Notes: generated by a model not told the origin, from the letters alone. A stretch of 64,000 bases of DNA from Brevundimonas huaxiensis (GCF_014218725.1 NZ_JABBJE010000009.1:29210-93209); one strand, 5' to 3'. Shown: positions 35,890 to 44,984, numbered from the stretch's first letter. Made by a program: numbers and translations.

Positions 35890-36741
35890 ATGCGATTAGA
35901 GGCCTGTATTGTCGGCTTGGGGGGCGTGTTGGCGATGGCCGGCGCGAGCGCCGCCTGTGCACAGACCTGGGCCCCCAACGCCTTCGACGCCTCGCCCGAT
36001 GTCGAGGCGCGCCTGACCGAACAGACCAGTTTCCGCGTTGCGCCGGACGCCCGGTTCGGCGCCCAGATCGAAATCCCGACGGCCTTCCGTCCTGACGACC
36101 GGTCCGGCCTGTCCGCCAGCACGCGCAACGACGTCTGGATCGATCGCACCGACTTCACCGACCGGGTGACGCTGGAGACGGCCGGCCGTCTGCGCCGCGC
36201 CGACGGCTCGCCCCTGCCGGTCACGCCCGTCGATCGGGCCGAACTGGACCCTGACGCTTATGATCTGCGCTATGTGCGCGGTTTCCGTGGCGCGCGCGGC
36301 CATACCGCCTCGGGCCTCGAGGTCAGCCTGACGCCCCATGCGGGCCTGGGCGTCGGCAGCGAAGGCCGTTCGGCCGAGGCCGGCGTCACCCTCAAGATCG
36401 GCGAGGGGCTGGATCGTCTGGCCCCCAACGGCCGCGAACGGTTCGGCGAGCGGCCGCGCTGGTATCTGTACGCCGCCGGGTCGGGCCGGGCCGTGGGCTA
36501 CAACTTCGCCCGCACCCGCGACGGCGACTACACCCGCTCGGGCTACACCCAGGACAAGGGCAGCTTCCTGGGCGACGCCTCGATCGGCGTGGCCTATCGC
36601 AAGGGCGACATGCAGACCTCGTTCGGCGTCGTCTATCGCGAGATCGACGCCGGCAAGGGTCTGCGCGGCATGAACGGCCTGGACACCGACGTCAGCGAAG
36701 GCCTGCTGGCCTTCCAGCTGTCGATCCGTCCCGGCCGCTGA
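35890..36741 (+). CDS. Exported beta-rich protein, possibly outer-membrane
   Basis: 283 residues from the ATG at 35890 (GGGGAG upstream). Signal peptide 'MRLEACIVGLGGVLAMAG...ACAQ'. The mature part alternates polar and aromatic residues in short strands ('RWYLYAAGSGRAVGYNF', 'GSFLGDASIGVAYRKGDMQTSFGVVYR') and ends in a strand, suggesting a beta-barrel. It recalls LpxR/DUF2219 lipid A deacylases in the last third, but I could not confirm catalytic residues. Convergent with ggt, 4 bases between the stops. Confidence 0.6.
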   Translation: MRLEACIVGLGGVLAMAGASAACAQTWAPNAFDASPDVEARLTEQTSFRVAPDARFGAQIEIPTAFRPDDRSGLSASTRNDVWIDRTDFTDRVTLETAGRLRRADGSPLPVTPVDRAELDPDAYDLRYVRGFRGARGHTASGLEVSLTPHAGLGVGSEGRSAEAGVTLKIGEGLDRLAPNGRERFGERPRWYLYAAGSGRAVGYNFARTRDGDYTRSGYTQDKGSFLGDASIGVAYRKGDMQTSFGVVYREIDAGKGLRGMNGLDTDVSEGLLAFQLSIRPGR

Positions 36742-36745
36742 GCCC

Positions 36746-38488
36746 TTAGCGAACCTCCGAGACCGCCACGCCCTCGCGACGCGGATCGGCTCCGCCGTCC
36801 CAACGACCACCGCGCCAGATCGCGCCGTGCAGGCCTGAAGTCTCGGTGGCGTTCGGCCTCAACGCCATGCCCGCCGTCGCCAGGGCGTCGCGGATATCCG
36901 GCGCGATCATGTCGGTGTCGGCCCCGACCATCTCGCCCCGCACCACCAGATTGGGCAGGGCGATCGCCTGCTGCATCGACAGGCCCCAGTCCATAGTCCC
37001 GACCAGGGCCTTGGCGACATAGGCCAGGATGCTGGACCCGCCCGGCGAGCCGATAGCGCCGACCAGCCGCCCCTGACGGTCCAGGATCAGCACCGGCGTC
37101 ATCGACGAGCGCGGCCGCTTGCCCGCCGCCACCGCATTGGCGGCCGGATGTCCGTCCTCCTGCGGCGTGAAGGAGAAATCGGTTAGCTGGTTGTTCAGGA
37201 AGAAGCCGTCGACCATCCGCCCATTGCCGAAGATGCTCTCGACCGTCGTGGTCATGCTGACCGCATTGCCCCAGGCGTCCACCACGACCATATGCGAGGT
37301 GCCGCCCGGCTCGGCCGTCTGATCGGCCCCGCGCGGCGGCGACCCCGTCGGTGCGCCGGCCTCCACAGGCCCGTTCACCTGAGGGGCCAGGGCCGCGCGC
37401 GACGCGACATAGTCGGGATCCAGCAGGCCGGCGATCGGCACGCCGACGAAATCGTTGTCGCCGATATAGCGGTCCCGGTCGGCGTACATCAGCCGCTGCA
37501 ATCGCCCGAACGCGACCCAGGCCTCAGGGCTCTTGGCCCCCTTGTCCAGATCCGGCGTCTCCTCGGCCATGGCCAGGAACTGCAGCAACGCCACCCCGCT
37601 GGATGGCGGCGGCGGCACGCAGACCACATAGGCCTGATACGGCCGGCAAAGCGCGTCGCGGCGCAAAGGGCGATAGCCGGCGATGTCCGCCTCGGTCAGA
37701 CCGCCGGGACGCGGCCCTTCGCGAACCGCCGCTGCGATGTCAGCCCCGATCGGCCCGCCATAAAAGACGCCCGGCCCCTGCTGCGCCAGTCGCGCGACCG
37801 TCTCGGCATAGGCGGGGTTCTTCAACGTATCGCCGGCCTGATACTGCGTGCCGTCCGGCTTGGTGAAATAGGCGCTGGCCCACCGCGTCCGCGCCTGCGG
37901 ACTGCGTCCATTGATCATGCCGGCCAGACGCGGGCTGACCGTGAACCCGTCGCGCGCCAGCCGTTCGGCGTCCCCGAACAGGTCGCGCCAGGCCAGCTTG
38001 CCGTGATCCTTCTGCGCCATCGCCAGCATGGCCACCGCCCCCGGCGCCCCGGTCGAGCGGCCCGACAGCACCGCGTCGATGAAGGGCAGGGGCTTGCCGT
38101 CCTCATAAAACAGTTCGGGCGTCGCCGACGCCGGGGCCGTCTCGCGCCCGTCATAGGCCGTGACGGTGCCGGTCTCGGCGTCATAGCTCATCAGGAAGGC
38201 CCCGCCCCCCAAGCCCGACGACTGCGGCTCCACCAACCCCAGCACCGCCTGGATCGCCACCGCGGCGTCCACGGCCGATCCGCCACGCCGCAACACGGTC
38301 ATCCCCGCCTCGACCGCGAGCGGATTCGCCGCCGCCACAAACGGCCCCCGAGCGGGCGTTGCGGCCGACACGGTCGGCGGCGACGCTGTCGCCGGCGTGG
38401 GCGCGCCTTGGCTGGCTGTCGCGGTCTGGCATCCCGCCATCAGGACGGGAACCAGCACAGCGGCGATCTGGCGACGAAAGGAACGCAT
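36746..38488 (-). CDS. ggt: Gamma-glutamyltransferase
   Basis: 580 residues. Leader with lipobox-like 'LVPVLMAGCQTAT', so it may be a periplasmic lipoprotein. The nucleophilic Thr begins the small subunit at 'GGTSHMVVVDAWGNAVSMTTT'; 'GSPGGSSILAYVAKAL' is the oxyanion region. The precursor self-cleaves before that Thr. It breaks glutathione and gamma-glutamyl compounds outside the cytoplasm. Ends a convergent pair with the beta-rich protein; about 145 bases from the tRNA. Confidence 0.93.
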   Translation of the reverse strand: MRSFRRQIAAVLVPVLMAGCQTATASQGAPTPATASPPTVSAATPARGPFVAAANPLAVEAGMTVLRRGGSAVDAAVAIQAVLGLVEPQSSGLGGGAFLMSYDAETGTVTAYDGRETAPASATPELFYEDGKPLPFIDAVLSGRSTGAPGAVAMLAMAQKDHGKLAWRDLFGDAERLARDGFTVSPRLAGMINGRSPQARTRWASAYFTKPDGTQYQAGDTLKNPAYAETVARLAQQGPGVFYGGPIGADIAAAVREGPRPGGLTEADIAGYRPLRRDALCRPYQAYVVCVPPPPSSGVALLQFLAMAEETPDLDKGAKSPEAWVAFGRLQRLMYADRDRYIGDNDFVGVPIAGLLDPDYVASRAALAPQVNGPVEAGAPTGSPPRGADQTAEPGGTSHMVVVDAWGNAVSMTTTVESIFGNGRMVDGFFLNNQLTDFSFTPQEDGHPAANAVAAGKRPRSSMTPVLILDRQGRLVGAIGSPGGSSILAYVAKALVGTMDWGLSMQQAIALPNLVVRGEMVGADTDMIAPDIRDALATAGMALRPNATETSGLHGAIWRGGRWDGGADPRREGVAVSEVR

Positions 38489-38632
38489 GGAAAATCCGAA
38501 AGCAGGGGAGCGTCAGACAGGCCTAAGCCGTCGCAGCCGCCACGCCAACCGCTTCAGACGCAGAAACTGCATTCCCCCGCTTGCGTCCGCCCGATCCACC
38601 GGCTAAAGACCCGCCCTCGCCGCAAGGCAGCC

Positions 38633-38709
38633 GCACCCGTAGCTCAGCTGGATAGAGCATCAGACTACGAATCTGAGGGTCGGGCGTTCGAATCGCTCCG
38701 GGTGCGCCA
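38633..38709 (+). tRNA. tRNA-Arg (anticodon ACG)
   Basis: 77 bases including encoded CCA. Acceptor GCACCCG/CGGGTGC, D-arm GCTC...GAGC, anticodon loop CTACGAA reading ACG, T-loop GTTCGAATC. The island integrase lies directly downstream, so the 3' half is the likely attachment site. Confidence 0.95.
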
Positions 38710-38781
38710 CTTGCTTTCTCCTTTGAAAGCAATCTTTTGGTCTCAAGGCGAGTTCCCACAAAACCTGAAGCGGCCGGCTGT

Positions 38782-38812
38782 TTTTACAGTGGTTTTACAG
38801 GCTTTTTTACAG
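38782..38812. repeat. Three TTTTACAG direct repeats, possible integrase arm sites
   Basis: TTTTACAG at 38782, 38793 and 38805, spaced 11 and 12 bases, one helical turn each. They lie between the tRNA and the 3' end of the integrase, where arm-type sites are found in many islands. Confidence 0.5.
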
Positions 38813-38840
38813 AGCGATCGCAGCATCGTTTTCCGATGCG

Positions 38841-39995
38841 TTAGGCGTCTTTTTTCGACATCGCGCGCACAGACTGATCGATCCGGTCTTGGGCCGCATC
38901 CGCGAGGCGGCGACGGCTGGCTTGGCGACGATAGATTCGCGCCGCTCGATCGGTCGCATGTTCCAGGTGGCTCATGATTTCGGCGTCGGAGCCGCCCGAC
39001 TCGGCGATCTCATTGCCTCGCGCATGTCGTAGGCCGTGGATGTCCAGCGGACAGGTGAGCTCGCCTTTGGCGTTGACCCCGGCTCGAACCTTTCCTGCCT
39101 TGGCTAGGCTCAACAGAACCCGATCCAGCGACTGGTTCAGCCCTCGTTCGCGGAAGGGCTGTCCACGGTCGTTGTAGGCGATTGTAGGGCCTCGATCCGG
39201 CGTGCTGTCGATCAAGGCTGTAAGGCGGGGATCCTCCCGCTTGTCGCAGGCCACCTTTCGTTTCTCCGTGAGCCACAGAAGGCGGATGTGCTCAGAGCCG
39301 TCCGAGGCGCGTGTGGGGACGCGAGCGGACCTGGGGAGGGCGCAGATCGTCTGGCGTCTGAAGCCGGCATACCGGCCAAGGCCTACCGCCCGCGCTAGTC
39401 CGGGAAGGCCGCGCCTGAGGCATTCCTCCAGCACTGCAGAGACTTCGTCGTCCGTCCAGGTCGGATGAGGCTCGCCGAGGGCGTGCGGGCGTTTGACCTT
39501 TGCGAGTTTTAGAAAGGGGTCACCGGAGATGCGGTCATCGGTCTGATCGTCGATCGCCGGCGCTAGAGCGTTTTTCAGCACCTGCATGCGAAGGTTCGCC
39601 GCCCGGTGTCCGCGCGGCGCCCAGTCGTCCCTCACCGCCCGCAACCATGCCTGGGACACATCGGAGAGCATGACGTCGCCGAGATCCGAGATCATCTCGT
39701 CGATGTAGTCCTGGTAGGCGCGCTGGGTGGAGCGCGCTTTAGAGATGAACTCGGCCGACCTGTTGTAAGCGGACAGCATGCCGCCGATCGTATTGGGGCG
39801 AGGGGTCTTTGCAGCAGTCTCCGCCGTCGCCATACGGCGCAGGATGGCGGCGACCTCCGCCCGCAACGCCTCGGAGCCATCGGGCGACAGGAGAGGGCCT
39901 TCACGATAGGCGCCCTTTCGAAAGTACAGATAGGTCTGGCCGTTGCGACGGTTGCGTTGGACGTATCGAATAGGCGGACTGGGCTCGTCCGTCAC
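38841..39995 (-). CDS. Tyrosine recombinase (island integrase)
   Basis: 384 residues from a GTG that overlaps the stop of the upstream gene (GTGA). N-terminal arm-binding part 'YVQRNRRNGQTYLYFRKG'; SAM-like core about 70-175. Catalytic set: Arg in 'FRRQTICALP', 'DIHGLRHARGNEIAES' (HxxR), His in 'SHLEHATDRAARIY' and the Tyr of that motif. It inserts DNA at a tRNA gene; the adjacent tRNA-Arg is the expected target. It faces the tRNA. Confidence 0.93.
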   Translation of the reverse strand: MTDEPSPPIRYVQRNRRNGQTYLYFRKGAYREGPLLSPDGSEALRAEVAAILRRMATAETAAKTPRPNTIGGMLSAYNRSAEFISKARSTQRAYQDYIDEMISDLGDVMLSDVSQAWLRAVRDDWAPRGHRAANLRMQVLKNALAPAIDDQTDDRISGDPFLKLAKVKRPHALGEPHPTWTDDEVSAVLEECLRRGLPGLARAVGLGRYAGFRRQTICALPRSARVPTRASDGSEHIRLLWLTEKRKVACDKREDPRLTALIDSTPDRGPTIAYNDRGQPFRERGLNQSLDRVLLSLAKAGKVRAGVNAKGELTCPLDIHGLRHARGNEIAESGGSDAEIMSHLEHATDRAARIYRRQASRRRLADAAQDRIDQSVRAMSKKDA

Positions 39996-40489
39996 GACCG
40001 ACGCCCGGCGGTTCGAGCTCTGACTCTCTCAAGGGCGTCTTCTGTGCGGCTCCCGCTCTGCAGGCCGTCCTGTGCGTCCGGAGGTGAGGGCGGCGCATGG
40101 GTTTCGCCGCGTTGTGGGAGAGTCTCCAGCCATGCGTCGATGTCTGAACGCCTGTAACGTACGCATCGTGCTCCAAGGTCGAGCGGACGGACGGTAAGGA
40201 TGCCTCCGAGCGTCTCTTTGCTCATCCCCGTATAGGCCGACAGCACATCCTGGCTGAGCAGGGCCGGCCAGGCGTCCGGTATGTATTTGGGATCACTCGG
40301 TGACCGCCGCTGGACACTTCGTTCGACGGCATCGTGCCTAGGCCGTTCCGGAAGCCAGGGACTAGCGGCTCTAACCCGTCCGTCTGCCTGCCTTTCAATC
40401 CTTATCAACTGGGTGGCCAGCGCGTGAAAGCGGTCGTTGTTCGCGCTTCTGGAACATGTCTGTGCGGGAAGTCTGATGGGCGAGCCCAT
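39992..40489 (-). CDS. Excisionase-like HTH protein
   Basis: 165 residues. The central part 'PALLSQDVLSAYTGMSKETLGGI' and 'RCVRYRRSDIDAWLETLPQ' fits a winged-helix DNA-binding fold of the excisionase/HTH_17 type. The first 60 and last 50 residues are basic and likely disordered. Coupled to the integrase by GTGA overlap. It may set the direction of recombination. Confidence 0.75.
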   Translation of the reverse strand: MGSPIRLPAQTCSRSANNDRFHALATQLIRIERQADGRVRAASPWLPERPRHDAVERSVQRRSPSDPKYIPDAWPALLSQDVLSAYTGMSKETLGGILTVRPLDLGARCVRYRRSDIDAWLETLPQRGETHAPPSPPDAQDGLQSGSRTEDALERVRARTAGRRS

Positions 40490-40789
40490 GACGATCTGCC
40501 TCGTGCTGACGGCGTCGAATCGCCGAACGGGGCAATCATTTATTGCTCTCGGATTGCCAAATCAAGCAAGAAAGTTGTCAGGATTTGCCGCGCGGAGGGT
40601 GCGCGACCCGGCCGTCACGGCTCTTCATGTCGCGAGGCAAGCTGTATGTTTATGGGTTTGCTTATGAATTTCGGCCGTAGCGGACCAGGAGTGTCAAGTG
40701 CTATTTTCGACAACAAAATCAGATAATTAATCCGTTGCATCTGAAGCGTTATCGCTCATGCTTAGGAAGTCCAAGCATAAGGAGGTGCA
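40490..40789. other. Divergent control region of the island
   Basis: 300 bases without a convincing gene between the excisionase-like gene and the four-gene plus-strand set. AT-richer than the flanks. A bulged hairpin TGCTTaGGA/TCCAAGCA (40759-40777) ends just before AAGGAGG of the next gene and could be an operator or a translation control element. Confidence 0.5.
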
Positions 40790-41116
40790 ATGATGGAGTC
40801 GAGTATCCCCAAACCGATCGCCCGCGAGGCGTTCGAGCGAGCGGAGATCGCGAAGGGTGAAATCGTGCTGAGGGGGTCGGCGCGGCTCGTCGGGTCCGAG
40901 GCCCTTCAGCCAATCGATCTCATCCGCGAGATCGTCGATGCCGAGCCGTTCGCACTCAACGACGCGGTCGTGGAGCGTGTGCTCCACCTGCTGGTGGAAG
41001 TGGTCGTGAAGGCCGGCGTCGCTGGCGCGGGCGTCAAAGTGCCCGAGCTTGGGACATTCGACGCCACCGGCGTCGACGGAAAGATGGTGTTTCGATTTTA
41101 CGAGGGCGACCAATGA
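40790..41116 (+). CDS. Island protein 1, weakly HU-like
   Basis: 108 residues with an excellent AAGGAGG Shine-Dalgarno. 'NDAVVERVLHLLVEVVVKAGVAGAGVKVPELGTFDATG' resembles the HU/IHF helix-helix-strand start ('GFGTF' in HU becomes ELGTF), but the DNA-binding arm is missing or very short. Could be a trimmed nucleoid-type or phage protein; I do not assign a function. First of four packed small genes. Confidence 0.55.
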   Translation: MMESSIPKPIAREAFERAEIAKGEIVLRGSARLVGSEALQPIDLIREIVDAEPFALNDAVVERVLHLLVEVVVKAGVAGAGVKVPELGTFDATGVDGKMVFRFYEGDQ

Positions 41117-41352
41117 GCGGAGAGCGACCGACGAGGTTTCAAGTGTTCTACCTGTGCGCTCAGCTCCGCGATGGCACCGTCGAGCGCCGCAGTCCTTGGA
41201 TCAGCGACGAATGGCTGCGTGCCGAGCTGGCAAAGGATCCAAGTCTGGACCGTTGGGTCGATCTCCCAGACGAGTTCGTGGAGCACGGCATCACCTACCC
41301 CCTGCCTTACGAGGAAGAACAGACTGTCGGTAATGGAGGTGAGCGTGAATAG
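41113..41352 (+). CDS. Island protein 2, unknown
   Basis: 79 residues; ATGA overlap with the gene before. Soluble, rich in W, E and D ('PWISDEWLRAELAKDPSLDRWVDLP'). No family recognised. The packing argues that it is real. Confidence 0.55.
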   Translation: MSGERPTRFQVFYLCAQLRDGTVERRSPWISDEWLRAELAKDPSLDRWVDLPDEFVEHGITYPLPYEEEQTVGNGGERE

Positions 41353-41635
41353 CCTTGGCCAGATACGTTGCGCGGTCAAACGTCAGCTGTTCGCCAGCGT
41401 GCATTCTTTCGCCCGGAGAACGAGGCGGAAGCCCCGTTCTCTTCGGCTCAATCTGCGACGTAGGGAGTTGGTCATAGACGTCCACGGACGCATGGCGATC
41501 GGGCTCATCGACGGCGAGTACAAGGCCGTCGGCAGCGATCCGTCCCAGGTCATGCGCCGACTGATTGAGATGGTGCGATCTGCCAGTCCCCATCCGAATG
41601 TGGATGGGGAAGATCGGATGTCCGAGGAGGGCTGA
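41345..41635 (+). CDS. Island protein 3, unknown basic protein
   Basis: 96 residues from a GTG with GGAGG five bases upstream (an ATG at 41333 is also in frame). It overlaps the preceding gene by 8 bases. N-terminal half is strongly basic ('KRQLFASVHSFARRTRRKPRSLRLNLRRREL'), suggesting nucleic-acid contact; then a short strand-rich part. No family recognised. Confidence 0.5.
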   Translation: MNSLGQIRCAVKRQLFASVHSFARRTRRKPRSLRLNLRRRELVIDVHGRMAIGLIDGEYKAVGSDPSQVMRRLIEMVRSASPHPNVDGEDRMSEEG

Positions 41636-41638
41636 GGC

Positions 41639-41845
41639 ATGTCAGATCGATGCAGCACATATTCGCCGGCCTCGCCGACTTCGGGATGTCTGGATGAGGA
41701 GCTCTGGCGCCGCGCACAGGTTCGACGCGAACGGGATATGTATCCTGAGCTATCAGATGAGGACCGTTTGCTGCTGCCGCTGGTGCTCAGCCTCGCTCGT
41801 CTCGCTGCCCAGCGTGACGCAAAGGGAGGTGACCGTCATGTTTGA
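41639..41845 (+). CDS. Island protein 4, unknown
   Basis: 68 residues, with a Gly/Ala-Glu Shine-Dalgarno (GAGGAGGGC region). Helical C-terminus 'EDRLLLPLVLSLARLAAQRDAKGG'. Its end overlaps the start of the serine recombinase by 8 bases, so the two are coupled. No family recognised. Confidence 0.5.
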   Translation: MSDRCSTYSPASPTSGCLDEELWRRAQVRRERDMYPELSDEDRLLLPLVLSLARLAAQRDAKGGDRHV

Positions 41846-43970
41846 CAAGCCGCTGCCGCCGCCTGGGTCGCGGGCCATCTTGCTTGGCCGGTTTTCCGAC
41901 AGCCATCAAAACCCGATGTCTGCGGATGACCAGATCGCCGTACTGCGAGCCGATTGCGAGCGTCACGGGTGGGTGGTCGTGGGCGAGTTTCAAGACAAGG
42001 CCAAGTCCGGACGGTCAGTTGCGCGTCGGACGGGATACCTTGATGCAATGGCCGCCGCCGAAGCGGGGTTGGCTGATGTGATCTGCGTGTTTCACCTGGA
42101 TCGCTTGGGCCGCAACGCGCGAGAGCTCCATCATGCCAACTATCGCCTGAAGGACGCCAATGTTGTGATCTACACGCACGACAAGGGTGTGATGTCGCGG
42201 ATGGAGTTTTCGCTCTTCGCCGAGATAGCGGAGATGGAGAGCGAGAAGATCGCTGAGCGTACCACCAGAGGGCGACTGGCTGCGGCTATGCGTGGCAAAA
42301 TCATGGGCGAGCCTCCCTACGGCTTCCATCACGTCAATGAGCTGGATGAAAGCGGAAACCCAAAACTCAATAGTCGAGGTGCGCATATCAAGCGGCTCGA
42401 GATCGACCCCGTCACGTCCAGGGTCGTGCTTCGGGTCAACGAGGATTTTGATGCCGGAAAGAGCCCGCATCAAATCGCTGTGGAGTTAACCAAGGAGGGA
42501 ATCCCCACGCCCGAGGGCGGGAAAATGTGGCACCCGAACACGATCATCGGCGTGAGCCGGTCAATGTCAGGACTGCTTCGCAACCCGATCATTGTCGGCA
42601 AGGTCATTCATGGCAAGGTGAAGACATCTTATGACGAAAAGACCGGCCGAGTAACCAGACGCAAGAATGATGTGGCCGATCGGATCGAGCATGATGCGCC
42701 GTGGCTGCGCATCGTTCCTCAAGACATCTGGGACCGAAACCAGGAGCGTCTGTCCAGGCGCCCGCCATCCAAACTGCGCGATCGTCGTCGTCCGACTTAT
42801 CTGCTCAGCGGACTGGTCCGGTGCGGCATGTGCGGAGGGCCGTTCAACCAGGTTGCGACCAACATGGGCTGTACCGCCCATCGTATGAAAGCGTGTGCGA
42901 ATGCACGGCTCGTTCGGCGAGAGGCCCTTGAACAGGTGGTCTTGGAGGGATTGGCGCAACGTCTATCCCGCCCCAGTATCGTTGAATGGTTTATCCCGGA
43001 ATATCTGCGAGAACAGGGGCCTGCGCGTGCCGAAGGTGGGGATAGGTATGAACGATCAAAACTGCGCCTTGGCGAGGTCGAGCGAGAGATTAACAACCTC
43101 ATCTCGCAGGCCAAATCCGGCGCCAGCGGATATGCGGCAGCGCTGATAAACGACAATCTGAACACGCTCGGCGCTGAAAAGGATCGGCTCGATCGCGAGA
43201 TGCGTGCTGGGCCTCCTGCCGCACCGGCAAGCCTCACCACGGAGGTGCTGACGCAACGCATTGCTGTCTTGTTGCAGAATCTTGGGGTGGCGCTGACGGG
43301 CGATGAACGCGACGCCACGCGCGCCAAGGCTATTCTGCGCGGCCTCATCTCCAAGATCACTGTGAGCCCATACGACGCCGAAGGCCGCAGGCCTGACGGG
43401 CGGGGGGCGGGAGCCGTCAGGGTGATGGTCGAAGGCGAGATCAGCCGCTTGGTCGATCATGCCATGCTTGATCGGAAGATTATGCATGGGCGTGGTGCCG
43501 AGGACGTGCATGGACTTCCGATCGCCACCTTCCGGTTTTGGGTGGATTTGCACCGGACGCTCACGGCGGAGGAAGAAGGAATCTGGCGCGACGCTGCCAT
43601 AATTGCGCGCCTGCTCGATGATGCGGATCGGCCCTTGCCTTTCAGTGAAATGATCAGTGCTTTCAATGACCGTGGTCGTGAACCCACGGCATTGGAGGTT
43701 AAACTCGACGAGACCCGCGCTCGCATAGCTTTGGCGCAATTCAGGAGGGATGGCTCTGTTCGCTCAATACGTCTGGGTCAAACCAATCGCGGATGGGTGT
43801 GGAACGACCGTGACCTCACAGATGAACAATGGCGTGCGCTTTATGAGCAGCAGACAAGCAGTCGACCGCCGCGATTTTCCGGTGCTTATGCGCAGGCGAC
43901 GTTCGAACCGATACGAGCGTCTGCGCCCGAGGCGGATGTTACCGTCGTCGGATCGGGAGCAATCACGTGA
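41838..43970 (+). CDS. Large serine recombinase
   Basis: 710 residues from the ATG at 41838 (GGGAGG eight bases upstream). Catalytic domain: S20 in 'LLGRFSDSHQ', 'DRLGRNAREL' helix, 'EIAEMESEKIAERTTRG'. Recombinase domain with 'GEPPYGFHHVNE'. Zinc ribbon 'RCGMCGGPFNQ...GCTAHRMKACANARLVRR', then a coiled-coil. It integrates or inverts DNA at att-type sites. The C-terminus is longer than in most, with a strand-rich tail after about 590. A second, unrelated recombinase in the same island is unusual. Confidence 0.93.
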   Translation: MFDKPLPPPGSRAILLGRFSDSHQNPMSADDQIAVLRADCERHGWVVVGEFQDKAKSGRSVARRTGYLDAMAAAEAGLADVICVFHLDRLGRNARELHHANYRLKDANVVIYTHDKGVMSRMEFSLFAEIAEMESEKIAERTTRGRLAAAMRGKIMGEPPYGFHHVNELDESGNPKLNSRGAHIKRLEIDPVTSRVVLRVNEDFDAGKSPHQIAVELTKEGIPTPEGGKMWHPNTIIGVSRSMSGLLRNPIIVGKVIHGKVKTSYDEKTGRVTRRKNDVADRIEHDAPWLRIVPQDIWDRNQERLSRRPPSKLRDRRRPTYLLSGLVRCGMCGGPFNQVATNMGCTAHRMKACANARLVRREALEQVVLEGLAQRLSRPSIVEWFIPEYLREQGPARAEGGDRYERSKLRLGEVEREINNLISQAKSGASGYAAALINDNLNTLGAEKDRLDREMRAGPPAAPASLTTEVLTQRIAVLLQNLGVALTGDERDATRAKAILRGLISKITVSPYDAEGRRPDGRGAGAVRVMVEGEISRLVDHAMLDRKIMHGRGAEDVHGLPIATFRFWVDLHRTLTAEEEGIWRDAAIIARLLDDADRPLPFSEMISAFNDRGREPTALEVKLDETRARIALAQFRRDGSVRSIRLGQTNRGWVWNDRDLTDEQWRALYEQQTSSRPPRFSGAYAQATFEPIRASAPEADVTVVGSGAIT

Positions 43971-43980
43971 CCGATTCCCG

Positions 43981-44370
43981 CTACCTGTAGGCTTCGGCGA
44001 TCCGGTTTGCCCGCTGCGAGATTGCGATCTGAGCCTCTAGCTCCTCTGTCGTCGGGTTGTAGATACGCCGGCAGGTTTCGTAATCGAACTCGCGAATGCA
44101 GGCATTTTCCTTTTCCCGCTGCTCGGCGTCACGCCGTTCGGCTTCGGCATATCGCGCTTGTTTGGCAGCCTCTTCAGCAGCCGCCTTATCAGCCTGCTGC
44201 TTTTGTTCAGCGGCATATTCGGCGGCTGCGGCCTCCTGCCGCGCTGCGTAGCCCTTAGGGTCGCGCATAATTTCCATGCCCCAGCCGATGTAATAGATGC
44301 TCGCCCACACTAAAACGCCTGCGCCCACCAATCCCATGCAGCCCAGTACGCCCTTCTCATTCTCGGTCAT
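43981..44370 (-). CDS. Single-pass membrane protein with coiled-coil
   Basis: 129 residues from the ATG at 44370 (AGGG upstream). One membrane helix ('GCMGLVGAGVLVWASIYYIGWGM', about residues 9-31), then an Ala/Glu/Lys coiled-coil (about 45-95) and two Cys near the end ('ENACIREFDYETCRRIYNP'). No family recognised. Converges with the recombinase, 10 bases apart. Confidence 0.6.
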   Translation of the reverse strand: MTENEKGVLGCMGLVGAGVLVWASIYYIGWGMEIMRDPKGYAARQEAAAAEYAAEQKQQADKAAAEEAAKQARYAEAERRDAEQREKENACIREFDYETCRRIYNPTTEELEAQIAISQRANRIAEAYR

Positions 44371-44443
44371 CACAGCCCTCACGATTTAATCTGTAGGCTA
44401 TACCCCGTGGTTTAATGGAGGTTGAATCTGGCGCTTAGCGCTG

Positions 44444-44710
44444 ATGAACGGACGCGCGCTGGTCGCATGGAATCTGAGGCGGCTGAGGACCGAGCGAGGC
44501 GTATCGCAGGAACGCCTCGCCGCCGACGCAGGTGTTGACCGGGCCTATATCAGCGAACTCGAAAGAGAGCTTGGGAACGCTAGTGTGGACATGCTGGACA
44601 AACTAGCCTCGGTTCTCGATGTCACCGTCGCCGAGTTCCTCACACGGCCACCTGAGGGCTACTCGAAACTGAAGGCTATGACGCCTGGGCGAAAACCAAA
44701 GTCGACTTAG
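44444..44710 (+). CDS. XRE-family helix-turn-helix regulator
   Basis: 88 residues. 'NLRRLRTERGVSQERLAADAGVDRAYISELERELGNASVDMLDKLASVLDV' is a complete Cro/C1-type HTH. Likely represses island genes or belongs to a lost R-M or toxin locus; no partner is next to it. About 256 bases of AT-richer DNA, without a confident gene, separate it from the IS3 element. Confidence 0.9.
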   Translation: MNGRALVAWNLRRLRTERGVSQERLAADAGVDRAYISELERELGNASVDMLDKLASVLDVTVAEFLTRPPEGYSKLKAMTPGRKPKST

Positions 44711-44984
44711 CCTTCTGCATAGGCAGACAGATATTGAGCAAGATGCCGCACTTGGGATCGTGGCTAGACGGTCGTTCTTTGATTATCGCCGTCGCTCATG
44801 GGGTGTCATCCGAAGGTATGAAGTTGGTTCGCGAATTCAGACGCCGAACATGATACTTCGCCAACAAGCCAGATACGCAACATAGCCAACTGACCCGCTG
44901 CTCTCCCCATAGCGAGAAGCGCAGCGGGACAGTCCGTTTCGTCTCCAGTCATGCGAGCATCGATCATGACGTGACCCCCATTTC

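Noticed and set aside
44806..44967. 53-codon minus-strand frame abutting the IS3 end
   Set aside because: Its ATG coincides with the IS edge, there is no family match and no Shine-Dalgarno; probably chance or a remnant.
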